A stretch of 64,000 nucleotides of DNA from Acidobacteriota bacterium (GTDB lineage: Bacteria > Acidobacteriota > Terriglobia > Terriglobales > Acidobacteriaceae): NCBI GenBank assembly GCA_021780075.1, contig JAJXZL010000044.1, positions 1 through 64,000 of the forward strand, given 5' to 3'. Position 1 is the first letter of the stretch. Each line of letters begins with the position of its first letter. Made by a program: the position numbers and the translations under genes. Below are positions 17,434 to 26,052 of the stretch, one piece after another. The notes beneath the pieces are model-generated. The model did no database searches, was not told the origin of the DNA, and was given only the letters and a program-made list of their open reading frames with translations.

Positions 17434-18936
17434 ATGACAATCGAAAGGAACATCCTGTGTCTCAACAACTCCACGCTACGCAGTCTTCCGCCTGCCATTC
17501 GGCGGCCCCGCTACGACCGCGCACAGACTCAATCAAGGATGGTGCACATCGGTGCGGGCGGATTCAATCGCTCACACCTCGCTGTCTATCTCGATGATCT
17601 GCTTGAGTTCAAAGATGAGCCGCGCTGGGGTGAACTGGGTATTGGGCTGATGCCCGGCGACAAGCAAATCCACCGTGCGCTGCTCTCACAGGACTGGCTC
17701 TATGGTGTGCTTGAGATGGACGCGGACCAGGCTTCCTATCGCATAGTCGGTTCACTTACGGGGCATCTTTTCGCGCCCGAAAGCACTGAAGCCGTCGTGA
17801 AAGGGATGACTGCACCTGAGTGCTCAATCATCTCACTCACTGTCACCGAGGGCGGCTATTTTTTCAACGATGCTTCCGGCAAGTTTGATTGCGAAGACCC
17901 AGACGTGAGGCACGACCTGGAGCATCCCACTACTCCGCGCACCTGGATGGGTTATGTCGCAGCAGCAGCCGAGCGACGAAGACTCTCAGGCCGCGGCCCT
18001 TTCACGCTGTTAAGCTGCGACAATCTGCAACACAACGGCACAGCCGCCCGCAAAGCGCTGGCCGCATTTACCGCCATGCGCAGCGATGCACTTACACAAT
18101 GGATCGAGACCAACGTCAGTTTTCCTTCGAGCATGGTGGACCGTATCACCCCGCGCACGACGGACGAGCATCTTGCTCTGATCCACGATCGGTTTGGCAT
18201 CGATGATCGTTCGCCAGTTGCCTGCGAGCCCTTTCGCCAGTGGGTGCTCGAAGACCGGTTCATTTCTGGAAGGCCCGCATGGGAGCGCGTGGGTGCACAT
18301 ATGACTGCCGATGTCGCACCTTACGAGAAAACTAAGATGCGCCTTCTCAACGGTGGGCACTCGTCGCTCGGCTATGTGGGCGACCTGCTCGGCTTCAGCA
18401 CCATCGCGGACGCCGCATCTGACGCACAACTTCAATCCCTGCTCATCGGATATATGAAAGAGGCGCGCATAACAGTGCCCACGCTCCCCGGCATTGATCT
18501 CAATGACTACACAGCAACCGTGGTGCGGCGCTTCTCTAACCCGGCAATTCGCGATCAGGTCGCACGCATCTGCTCTGATGGCTGCGCGAAAATGGACAAG
18601 TTTCTTGCGCCGGTTCTTGCCGATCTTCTGGCAGCGGGAGCATCCGCTCGTTTCGCTTCTTTCGTCGTTGCAAGTTGGCTGCATTATCTGCGCGGAGCCG
18701 ATGAACATGGCCGGCAGATGATTCTAAGCGATCCTATGCTGCCATCCTTATCGCGCTTCATTGTTGGCGGATGTGCAGATGCAAGCTTAGCTTTGGAAGC
18801 GCGGCCGGCTCTGCATGAGATTGCACGCGCGTATCCACTCTTCCCAGCCCAGGTGCAGGCCAGTCTTGATCGATTGCGCACCGGCGGCGTGCGTCAGGCA
18901 CTGGAGTGGTTGTTGAAACAGGAGAGCGCCGGATGA
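17434..18936 (+). CDS. Mannitol dehydrogenase family oxidoreductase (polyol/hexonate dehydrogenase)
   Basis: A 500-residue NAD(P)-dependent enzyme of the long-chain polyol dehydrogenase family, which interconverts mannitol/fructose, arabinitol/xylulose or fructuronate/mannonate. Signatures are the Rossmann start VHIGAGGFNRSHLAVYLDDL, TEGGYF, the family block NVSFPSSMVDRITPRTTDEH, and the catalytic-lysine region TKMRLLNGGHSSLGYVGDLL. GAGG lies 8 bases upstream of the ATG at 17434; a GTG at 17431 is possible. The next gene, a polyol permease, starts inside its stop codon, so the pair is a cassette for uptake and oxidation of a polyol. The exact substrate (mannitol, arabinitol, ribitol) is not decidable by eye. 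Confidence 0.9.
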   Translation: MTIERNILCLNNSTLRSLPPAIRRPRYDRAQTQSRMVHIGAGGFNRSHLAVYLDDLLEFKDEPRWGELGIGLMPGDKQIHRALLSQDWLYGVLEMDADQASYRIVGSLTGHLFAPESTEAVVKGMTAPECSIISLTVTEGGYFFNDASGKFDCEDPDVRHDLEHPTTPRTWMGYVAAAAERRRLSGRGPFTLLSCDNLQHNGTAARKALAAFTAMRSDALTQWIETNVSFPSSMVDRITPRTTDEHLALIHDRFGIDDRSPVACEPFRQWVLEDRFISGRPAWERVGAHMTADVAPYEKTKMRLLNGGHSSLGYVGDLLGFSTIADAASDAQLQSLLIGYMKEARITVPTLPGIDLNDYTATVVRRFSNPAIRDQVARICSDGCAKMDKFLAPVLADLLAAGASARFASFVVASWLHYLRGADEHGRQMILSDPMLPSLSRFIVGGCADASLALEARPALHEIARAYPLFPAQVQASLDRLRTGGVRQALEWLLKQESAG

Positions 18937-20201
18937 TTGAAGAGATCAGTCTGTTCACTGAACGGAAGTTCTCGTTTGCTGAGCGCTTGGGAATGCATCC
19001 CGAGCTAGCGATTGGCTATCTTGGGCTGTTGCTCTTCATGATTGGCGACGGCGTGGAAGCAGGATTCCTCTCGCCCATGCTTGTGGACATGCACTTCAGT
19101 GCACAGCAGGCTGCTGCAGTCTTCACCGGCTACGGCAGCATGGCAGCAATCGCCTCCTGGCTCAGTGGCGCACTCAGCGATATCTTCGGCCCCAGGCGCA
19201 TCATGTGTGTCGGTCTCGCAATCTGGGTTCTGCTGGAGTTGCCATTTTTGCTGCTCGGTATCGCACACGCCAATTTTCCAATCATCCTCGTCAGCTACGC
19301 ATTGCGTGGTTTCGGCTATCCTCTGTTTGCCTACGGCTTCCTTGTCTGGATCACGGCAGTCACGCCAGAGCGCTATCTCGGCACTGCGATTGGATGGTTC
19401 TGGTCCGCGAGAACAGGTGGTCTTCCCACGCTCGGTGCCCTCTTGGCCAGTGTGACTGTGCCACTCATCGGCACCTACAAGACGTTGTGGCTCTCGCTTG
19501 TGATTGTTTCAATCGGCGGAGTGATCATGCTCTGGGGCGTTCGAGAGCCGCATGGCAGCGAACCGCTTGCCAAGACCGGCGAGCACCCCCTCAAGCAGTT
19601 GCTGAAAAGCGCTTCCATCATCTGGCACCATCCCAAGGTCGGCCTCGGCGGCATCATCGCCACCATTACCACGACCTCGGAGTTCGGATTCCTTGTCTTC
19701 CTGCCTATCTATTTCACACGCGAAGTAGGCTTTACTCTGCAGCAATGGTTGCAGATACTTAGCATCATGTTCGCCACAAATGTCGTAGCGAATTTGTGGT
19801 GGGGATGGGTCGGAGATCGCGTCGGATGGCGCCGCACCATCACCTACATCGGCGCCTGCGGCTGCGCTGTCACCTGCCTCGGTCTTTACTACGTTCCGCA
19901 TACCTTCGGCGCGAATTACGCGCTCGCGGTCCTGGCCGGCATGGCCTACGGAACCGCGCTGGCCGGGTTTGTACCCATCGCTGCTATCATGGCTATCCTC
20001 GGGCCGGAATCCAAGGGAGCGTCCATGTCTATCATGAACCTCGGCTCCGGCCTAAGTACGTTTCTCGGCCCTGCCATCGCCGGATTGTTCCTGCCGGTAA
20101 TGGGCATATCCGGCATCATCTGGACCTTCGCCATCATGTACCTAGTAGCAGCAGCAATTGGAATCATGCTGAAGAATCCGGAGATCCACGCACTGCGATA
20201 G
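18933..20201 (+). CDS. MFS polyol permease (RbtT/DalT-like)
   Basis: A 422-residue twelve-helix transporter. The ATG at 18933 overlaps the dehydrogenase stop and has AGGAG 8 bases upstream; a start 27 bases earlier is open but less likely. It resembles the ribitol/arabinitol permeases of enteric bacteria over most of its length, with matching blocks GDGVEAGFLSPML, YALRGFGYPLFAYGFLVWI, AIGWFWSARTGGLPTLGA, ATNVVANLWWGWVGDRVGWR and GFVPIAAIMAILGPESKGAS. It probably imports the polyol oxidised by the coupled dehydrogenase through proton symport in the inner membrane. Confidence 0.88.
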   Translation: MIEEISLFTERKFSFAERLGMHPELAIGYLGLLLFMIGDGVEAGFLSPMLVDMHFSAQQAAAVFTGYGSMAAIASWLSGALSDIFGPRRIMCVGLAIWVLLELPFLLLGIAHANFPIILVSYALRGFGYPLFAYGFLVWITAVTPERYLGTAIGWFWSARTGGLPTLGALLASVTVPLIGTYKTLWLSLVIVSIGGVIMLWGVREPHGSEPLAKTGEHPLKQLLKSASIIWHHPKVGLGGIIATITTTSEFGFLVFLPIYFTREVGFTLQQWLQILSIMFATNVVANLWWGWVGDRVGWRRTITYIGACGCAVTCLGLYYVPHTFGANYALAVLAGMAYGTALAGFVPIAAIMAILGPESKGASMSIMNLGSGLSTFLGPAIAGLFLPVMGISGIIWTFAIMYLVAAAIGIMLKNPEIHALR

Positions 20202-20239
20202 AGCGTTCTCAATATTGGGAGCGAATGACCGGCTAGCTA

Positions 20240-20870
20240 AGCTTGGGAGGCCCCCCGCCTCTGGCGGGGGCAGTAGCAGTTTGACGATTACGGGAGTCCA
20301 TCCAAGAAACTCCAGATCGTGAGCCGCCAAGCACACGAGGAGGAGATCCCGGATGGACGAGTACGAGAGTTTAAGCCACAGCAAGTGGGAGTGCAACTGC
20401 CACTTGATTCTCATTCCCAAATGCCTCCGAAAGGCGCTTTACCCTGGCTTACGTCAGCACTTGGGCGAGGTATTCCGGCGCCTCGCCGAACAGAAGCAAT
20501 GCCGGATTGAAGAGAGTCATCTGATGCCGGACCACATGCACATGATGATCTCAATTCCGCCCAAGTACGCGGTGTCGGAAGTCATTGGTTTCATCAAAGG
20601 CAAGAGTGCGATTCATCTTGCGCGAGTGTACGGGGAACGCAAGCGAAATTTTGTTGGCCAGCATTTCTGGGCGCGTGGATACATGGTTTCCACAGTGGGC
20701 CGGGACGAATCCGTGATCTGTGAGTCCATCCGCAACCAGGAAAAGCAAGACCAACGGCTGGGCCAGCTCAGCCTGCGGAAATGAGCGGCCACCGTTCAGG
20801 TGGCCCAACGTAATCGGGACCGCGTTTGCGACCCCGCTCAGGCCGCTTTGAGAGCGGGAGCCGGGGGCAG
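20240..20870 (+). mobile_element. IS200/IS605-type insertion sequence
   Basis: A compact element built of a left subterminal hairpin (20252-20270: CCCCCGCC, TCT loop, GGCGGGGG), one Y1 transposase gene, and right hairpins (20787-20805: GGCCACC/GGTGGCC; 20833-20858: CCCGCTC/GAGCGGG). No terminal inverted repeats, as expected for this class, which excises and inserts single-stranded DNA. The exact ends are estimated from the hairpins. It sits downstream of the polyol permease without disrupting a gene. Confidence 0.65.
20353..20784 (+). CDS. tnpA: IS200-like Y1 transposase
   Basis: A 143-residue HUH single-strand transposase. It has the hydrophobic-flanked HUH motif in LMPDHMHMMISIPP (about residues 57-70), the alpha-helix after it (VSEVIGFIKGKSAIHLARVY), and the catalytic tyrosine in HFWARGYMVSTVG (about 106-118). 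Length is normal for the family, so it looks intact. AGGAGGAG lies about 6-9 bases before the ATG. No TnpB/IscB partner is present. Flanking hairpins support an autonomous element. Confidence 0.9.
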   Translation: MDEYESLSHSKWECNCHLILIPKCLRKALYPGLRQHLGEVFRRLAEQKQCRIEESHLMPDHMHMMISIPPKYAVSEVIGFIKGKSAIHLARVYGERKRNFVGQHFWARGYMVSTVGRDESVICESIRNQEKQDQRLGQLSLRK

Positions 20871-21146
20871 GTCTACGGCTGAGTGGATCGGATTGGTGGC
20901 CGGTTCGTTGATGCCGGCAATCAATTTTTCTTTCGGGTTGTAATCTCGGTCCGATGGGCAAAAAATGCGACCATCGCATGCTCATCGGATCGAACGATGC
21001 ACGGCAAGCAGCACGCCATCTCGATGGACAGCGACTGCGGCGATGGATCATAATCTTCGAATAATTCCGCGCTCTGGTTCCGGAAAACCTCAAGTGATTT
21101 CCTGACGGATCGCGCCAATTCTCATGTACCGGGTGTCTGATCTGCC
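20871..21146. other. Spacer right of the insertion sequence
   Basis: About 275 bases without a supported gene; it should include the promoter of the thioesterase gene. No clear hairpin or operator was seen. Confidence 0.4.
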
Positions 21147-21614
21147 ATGCCCCTTGCCATTCAAGACGATTACCCTGAAAATCTTGCCTACTGCTACGGC
21201 TGTGGCAGACTCAATGAACATGGCCACCACATCCGCTCCACATGGGATGGGGATGAAGCGGTTGCAGTCTTCACTCCCGAGCCCTGGCATATTGCGGTTC
21301 CGGGTTTCGTCTACGGTGGTGTCATTGCCTCTCTGGTGGATTGCCATTCCACTGGCACAGCCGCAGCCGCAGCCTATCAAGCTGCGGGACGCGAACCCGG
21401 CACCGATCCCGCCTTTCGCTTTGTTACCGGCTCCCTGCACGTGGACTACCTGAAGCCCACGCCGCTTGGGGGACCTCTCACGATTCGCGCCCGCGTCAAG
21501 GAGATGAAAGGACGCAAGGTCGTGGTTGAATCCACGGTGTACGCAGACGGGGTTGCCACCGCAGTGGGCAATGTCGTTGCCGTTCAGATGCCTGAAAACT
21601 TCGGCAAGAGCTGA
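21147..21614 (+). CDS. Hotdog-fold thioesterase (PaaI/4HBT type)
   Basis: A 155-residue cytoplasmic protein of hotdog-thioesterase type, which hydrolyses acyl-CoA thioesters. Visible features are the CYGCGRLNEHGHHIR opening (a cysteine pair, possibly metal-binding, found in one subgroup), the central helix with VPGFVYGGVIASLVDCHSTG where Asp and His stand at the usual catalytic position, and SLHVDYLKPTPLGGPLTIRA strands. No strong ribosome site precedes the ATG. It is monocistronic between the insertion sequence and a 525-base spacer. The acyl substrate is unknown. Confidence 0.8.
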   Translation: MPLAIQDDYPENLAYCYGCGRLNEHGHHIRSTWDGDEAVAVFTPEPWHIAVPGFVYGGVIASLVDCHSTGTAAAAAYQAAGREPGTDPAFRFVTGSLHVDYLKPTPLGGPLTIRARVKEMKGRKVVVESTVYADGVATAVGNVVAVQMPENFGKS

Positions 21615-22140
21615 GATTGACTGCCACGCGCTCAGCGGGTCAGCAGCCCTGTGGGGCGCCGGTTATAAGTGGATCACGCACATTTGCACTTGCTAAGGGC
21701 GCTATCGAATTGGCGGTCACTCTGTCGAGTACTGGCGTTTGCTGCCATGGTATCCGTGCATACGAGAAGAACTCTTTCTGCGAGCTCAGCAGAAAGGTAG
21801 CAGAGACTTGTCATGAGTCCCACCATGCCTCCACTCCAAGCAGAATTCAAATCGACGGCTTCAATTCCATCCAACTGAAGACCGTGCCCTAATGAGGGGG
21901 GCGATTGGACAGCACGAAAACAAAGGCGTTGAAGTGCAACAAATGAGCACGTCAGCTTCTTCAGAACAGTACGTGAGTGCATCGGGAACCTGGCGAAAAG
22001 AGGATTCCGTAATACTGGCTGACTTCAAGGCACGAATGGCTCATCTGGGAAGCCGTACGACGCGCGTCAACTGCGTCGGCTCCGCGATCGATCTCCTCCT
22101 GCGAGTCGAAGGCTTCGCTCACGCACTCCGCCCCTTCAAG
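21615..22140. other. Gene-free spacer
   Basis: About 525 bases between the thioesterase and the convergent kelch gene. No coding frame with a credible start, no strong palindrome and no RNA gene was recognised. Confidence 0.4.
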
Positions 22141-24162
22141 TCAATTGACAGTCAGGGACAAAGTGGTACTGTGCTGCAAGATGCCGGATGTGGCGGTCAC
22201 CGTCATATTCGAAGTGGTTGTGACTGGCATTGACGACGAAGTTCCCCCGCCGCACCCGCTGATCAGGCTCAAGCCAAGCGCCCATATGGTCAGCAGGCAG
22301 ATCACCTGGGCAGGCCACCGCTTTTTCAGGCCGAGACAGAAAAGTCCCACTGCCAGAACCGTAAAAGGAAATACGGTGCGACTCTTATCCTGCATGGCCG
22401 CCGCTGCCAGGGTGGTCACGGTAACCGTCGTCTTCGCGATGCCTGTCGATGGGGTCACAGTGGCCGGAGAGAAGCTGCACGTGGCCCCGGACGGCAGTCC
22501 TGAACAAGTGAAAGAGGTTGCCGCACTGAACCCACCTGATGGCGTCACATAGATAGAGAACGTGCCATTCTGTCCACCGGTAACGGTCAAAGAGGACGGA
22601 TTGGCCGTGACAGAGAAGTCAGGCGTGGGCAGATTCACGGCATCGGATGGCTGCAATACCCAAAGGTCGTCAAGGTAGTTCTTGTTGCCCGCGGAGTCGA
22701 ATCCGCTTCCGCCGAACATCCAGAAGTTCCCAGTGCTGTCGGTCCAGGTCACGGCTCCATTCCGATCGCCTGGATAATTTGCTGCCTCAGGCACGCCGAG
22801 CGTGCCATACACGCCGGTTTGCCTGCAGAGCGTACCGTCTGGGCAGACTAATGAACTATAACCGCCCATCCACGTCCATTGGTCCGTACTCGGATCGAAG
22901 GACCACAGATCTCCAAGCCAGCCGGACTCCGCCCCGCGCGAATCGTAGCCTTCGCCACCAAAGAGCCAGAGGCGACCGCTCGTCTCGGTCCAACTACTTG
23001 CATATGCTTTTCCCCCGGGGGTGTTGGAGGTGGAGGATGTTCCGATCACGCCGTAGATTCCAGGCTGGCCACATAAGGTCAAGCCTGCGGTGCCTTGAGA
23101 GCAGTTGCTACCCATCGAACTGCTTCCGCTCCTCCAGACCCACTCGTTCGTCAGTGGATCGAATTCCCACATGTCGTTCAGCAGGCCTTTCACCCCGGCT
23201 CCGTCTGCTCCATTTCCTCCGAAGAGCCATAGATGTCCGTTGGCGTCAGTCCATGATGACGCGGCAGCCCTGCTGCCCGGAGTATTTGAGGGAGCGGGGA
23301 CGTCCTGAGTCCCGTACACACCCATTGCCACGTAGCCCAGAGTGGAAGACAGGATCGAGCTGCCCGATACCCAGGTCCATTCGCCGGTCGATGGATCGAA
23401 TTCCCACAAGTCGTTCAGAATGCCAGGCGACTTCTTCGCGTCCCACCCGAAGCCTCCGAAGAGCCAAAAGTGGCCACTTTTATCCACCCAAGTTGCCGCG
23501 CTCTTTCGTCCCCCTGGCACGTTTCCCAGAGCGGATACGCCGAGGGTCCCATACACTCCGGGCTGATTGCCGGCAAGGTTTCCGCCAATCCATGTCCATT
23601 CGTTGTTCGCTGGATCGTACTCCCAGAGGTCATTGGGGTTTGCCATGTTGCAGTCATAACCGCTGAAAAGCCAAAGATGGCCAGCGCTATCGGTCCAGGT
23701 TGCCGAACCATATCTTGGGCCGGGCGTGTTACCCGGAGCAGCCACCCCAAGAGTGCCGCCGACTCCGGCTTGAGTGCAGTTGCTCGTGGGTGTGTTGCTG
23801 CCCCCTACCCACGTCCATTGATTGCTGGAAGGGCTAAATTTCCAAACGTCGCTGAACCACTCCGCATTGGAGTTGGAATCGTAGTCCCAGCCGCCATACA
23901 GCCACAGGTCGTCATTTGCATCGCTCCACGTGCTCGCTTGCCATCGACCTCCGGGTTCGTTCGTTGTGTCAGAGGTTCCGAGTGCGCCATAGACCGGGGG
24001 TATCGCCAGGTCGCTGCCGGTCTGGCTCCCCCCGGCCCATGTCCATTGGTTCGGGGCGGTGGTCTGGGCTGAGGCGGATGCAGAGAGTGGACCGAATACC
24101 ACAAGAAAAGCGCGCAAAGACCAGAAGCCATGGCAGTGAGCCCTGCGTCCGAGAGAGAGCAT
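22141..24162 (-). CDS. Secreted kelch-propeller protein with Ig-like tail
   Basis: A 673-residue exported protein. A signal ends near residue 33 (PLSASASAQ). Residues about 38-505 hold at least seven kelch-type units, each with a W(S/T)D..G.LWLFGG strand and a NDLWEYDP...EWTW strand (for example WTDSAGHLWLFSGYD and NDLWEFDPSTGEWTW), giving a beta-propeller. A beta-sandwich follows (PDFSVTANPSSLTVTGGQNG), then two hydrophobic segments (VFPFTVLAVGLFCLGL and VICLLTIWALGLSLISGCGG) and a short Ser/Thr-rich tail. That tail arrangement is typical of acidobacterial surface proteins. No enzymatic residues of galactose oxidase were identified, so a binding or structural role is more likely. Confidence 0.85.
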   Translation of the reverse strand: MLSLGRRAHCHGFWSLRAFLVVFGPLSASASAQTTAPNQWTWAGGSQTGSDLAIPPVYGALGTSDTTNEPGGRWQASTWSDANDDLWLYGGWDYDSNSNAEWFSDVWKFSPSSNQWTWVGGSNTPTSNCTQAGVGGTLGVAAPGNTPGPRYGSATWTDSAGHLWLFSGYDCNMANPNDLWEYDPANNEWTWIGGNLAGNQPGVYGTLGVSALGNVPGGRKSAATWVDKSGHFWLFGGFGWDAKKSPGILNDLWEFDPSTGEWTWVSGSSILSSTLGYVAMGVYGTQDVPAPSNTPGSRAAASSWTDANGHLWLFGGNGADGAGVKGLLNDMWEFDPLTNEWVWRSGSSSMGSNCSQGTAGLTLCGQPGIYGVIGTSSTSNTPGGKAYASSWTETSGRLWLFGGEGYDSRGAESGWLGDLWSFDPSTDQWTWMGGYSSLVCPDGTLCRQTGVYGTLGVPEAANYPGDRNGAVTWTDSTGNFWMFGGSGFDSAGNKNYLDDLWVLQPSDAVNLPTPDFSVTANPSSLTVTGGQNGTFSIYVTPSGGFSAATSFTCSGLPSGATCSFSPATVTPSTGIAKTTVTVTTLAAAAMQDKSRTVFPFTVLAVGLFCLGLKKRWPAQVICLLTIWALGLSLISGCGGGTSSSMPVTTTSNMTVTATSGILQHSTTLSLTVN

Positions 24163-24595
24163 GGAACGTCCTTCGTGATTGTGAAAGTGTGGCAGCGGAA
24201 TTCTAATTCATCATCATGTCCGCCCCTGAGTGCCGGCGAAGGTACCCTCCGCAAGTTAGTCGCCGAGAAAAGTACGGCCCGGCCGCGGCCGAGCACGATG
24301 GCGATGTGTCCCATGAGGCCGCCGACGCCCGCGGAAAACGAAGGCGGCACCTGTGAGGAGCAGAAGCAGGCTGGAATGAGCGGTTACGGCGGCGACGGGT
24401 ACGCAGGGATTACTCCACATGAAAGTTGTTGTTTGCCTGTCGCAAAGCCATCTTTGTGGCGGTGGGCACATTTTGGGCTTGCGCGCGTCTGCTACCATAA
24501 GGACGATTGCAGTTCCTGCCGCCCGACAGGCTGATTCCCGCCCACAAGGGCCCGAGCGAACCGGCGGCTGGAGCCAACCCAGAAGGAGAATTCCT
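24163..24595. other. Divergent promoter region kelch / fba
   Basis: 433 bases between divergent genes. It must contain promoters for both. No -35/-10 pair good enough to name was found, and no operator-like palindrome. Confidence 0.4.
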
Positions 24596-25645
24596 ATGTC
24601 TCTAGTCTCCATGCGGCAGCTTCTCGACGAGGCCGCCAAGGGCGGATACGGCGTCGGCGCATTTAACGTCAACGATATGGAACAGATTCAGGCCATCATG
24701 GAGGCCGCGAAGGAAACCAATTCGCCGGTCATCATCCAGGCCAGCCGCGGCGCGCGCCAGTTTGCGCAGGATCGCTACCTTTATCACCTGATTCTGGCGG
24801 CGAGCGAGCTTTACCCTGAGATTCCGATTGCCATGCACCAGGACCACGGCAACAGCTTTGAGACCTGCAAGAGCGCAATCGAGCTGGGCTTTACCAGCGT
24901 GATGATGGACGGCTCACTGAAGGAAGACGGCAAGACGCCCTCCACGTTTGAAGAGAACGTTGAAGTGACCAAGCGGGTGGTGGATTTTGCGCATGAGCGC
25001 GGCGTCACTGTAGAGGGCGAGATCGGCGTGCTGGGCGGCGTGGAAGACGGCCACGGCGCGGGCGGTTCGGGCCTGGACCACATCACCGACCCCGACCAGG
25101 CGGTCGAGTTTGCGGAGCGCACGGGCGTGGACGCGCTGGCGATTGCCATCGGCACCAGCCACGGCGCGTACAAGTTCACCAAGAAGCCGGACGGTTCCGT
25201 GCTGAAGATGGATGTGCTGATCGCCATTCACAAGCGGCTACCGAACACGCACCTGGTGATGCACGGCAGTTCCTCGGTGCCCAAGGATCTGCAGGACATC
25301 ATCAACCAGTACGGCGGGAAGCTGAAGGAGACGTGGGGCGTGCCGGTCGAGGAGATTCAGCTCGGCATCCGCAACGGTGTGCGCAAGGTCAACGTGGACA
25401 CGGACAACCGGCTGGCCATCACAGGCGCGATCCGCAAGGTACTGTGGGAGAGCCCGGAGAAGTTCGACCCGCGCGACTATATGAAGCCGGCGCGCGAGGC
25501 GATGAAGAAGGTTGTGGCGCTGCGCATGACCGAGTTTGGCCAGGCGGGACACGCGGGCGACTACAAGCCGGTTTCAATTGCCGACATCGCCAAGGGCTAC
25601 AAGGACGGCTCGCTGAGCACGCGTCCGCTGGTGGCGTCGAAGTAA
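24596..25645 (+). CDS. fba: Class II fructose-1,6-bisphosphate aldolase
   Basis: A 349-residue zinc-dependent aldolase that splits fructose 1,6-bisphosphate into glyceraldehyde 3-phosphate and dihydroxyacetone phosphate in glycolysis and the reverse in gluconeogenesis. Motifs include [16 protein letters not shown], the zinc-ligand region [15 protein letters not shown], the acidic [31 protein letters not shown] and [14 protein letters not shown]. The ATG at 24596 has AAGGAG 7 bases upstream; the frame is open 59 codons further but without support. A clear terminator follows. Length and motifs fit the long type II-B-like form of many soil bacteria. This is a housekeeping gene among accessory loci. 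Confidence 0.95.
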   Translation: MSLVSMRQLLDEAAKGGYGVGAFNVNDMEQIQAIMEAAKETNSPVIIQASRGARQFAQDRYLYHLILAASELYPEIPIAMHQDHGNSFETCKSAIELGFTSVMMDGSLKEDGKTPSTFEENVEVTKRVVDFAHERGVTVEGEIGVLGGVEDGHGAGGSGLDHITDPDQAVEFAERTGVDALAIAIGTSHGAYKFTKKPDGSVLKMDVLIAIHKRLPNTHLVMHGSSSVPKDLQDIINQYGGKLKETWGVPVEEIQLGIRNGVRKVNVDTDNRLAITGAIRKVLWESPEKFDPRDYMKPAREAMKKVVALRMTEFGQAGHAGDYKPVSIADIAKGYKDGSLSTRPLVASK

Positions 25646-25668
25646 CTTCAGCTAACTGCCAGGCACAA

Positions 25669-25702
25669 GGCCATTCCGCTCGCGCGGAGTGGCCTTTTTG
25701 TT
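25669..25702 (+). terminator. Rho-independent terminator of fba
   Basis: GGCCATTCCG and CGGAGTGGCC form a 10-bp stem with one T-G wobble around a short CG-rich loop, followed by TTTTTGTTTT. It lies 24 bases after the fba stop. Confidence 0.85.
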
Positions 25703-25728
25703 TTGCGCGGTGTGTTGCATGGCGCGCT

Positions 25729-25912
25729 GAAATTATCTGCAAGCCCTCTGTGGAAAACTGCAAATTATTTTGGGGCGTATAGGGGGGGTAGGGGGGTAGG
25801 GGGTACCTGCTAGTGTCAGGGGTCAGGCACAGAGCTGGTTCTGACTTACTTCTATTGTGCGCCAGAGTGGGGAAATTATATGCAAACCGGGCGGAGGGAA
25901 TTTGGGGCGTGT
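25729..25912. repeat. Two imperfect direct repeats flanking a G-rich tract
   Basis: GAAATTATCTGCAAGCC (25729-25745) recurs as GAAATTATATGCAAACC (25872-25888), and each is followed within about 30 bases by a TTTGGGGCGT block. The copies bracket the G-rich tract at 25772-25803. Confidence 0.5.
25772..25803 (+). other. G-quadruplex-type tract
   Basis: Four runs of 4, 7, 6 and 5 G on the plus strand separated by loops CGTATA, TA and TA. This fits a very stable intramolecular quadruplex pattern. It lies between the fba terminator and the convergent DUF1570 gene. Confidence 0.6.
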
Positions 25913-25945
25913 GCCTGGTTTGTGGAGGGGAATGAGGGATGGATT

Positions 25946-25971
25946 CCCAGGTCTCAAAGGTGAGACCTGGG
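25946..25971. repeat. REP-like palindrome, family B
   Basis: CCCAGGTCTC / GAGACCTGGG arms around a short loop; the same core occurs at 33645 and 35399. Confidence 0.65.
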
Positions 25972-26052
25972 TAATCCGGGTAGAGGACAGACGCTCGCTT
26001 TTGCAAAACTTCGGGCCCTATGAGCAGGGGATGGGCAAGCTTGTCAGCGGCC

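Noticed and set aside
20551-21093. 180-codon minus-strand frame
   Set aside because: Runs antisense through the IS200 transposase and its hairpins; no motif.
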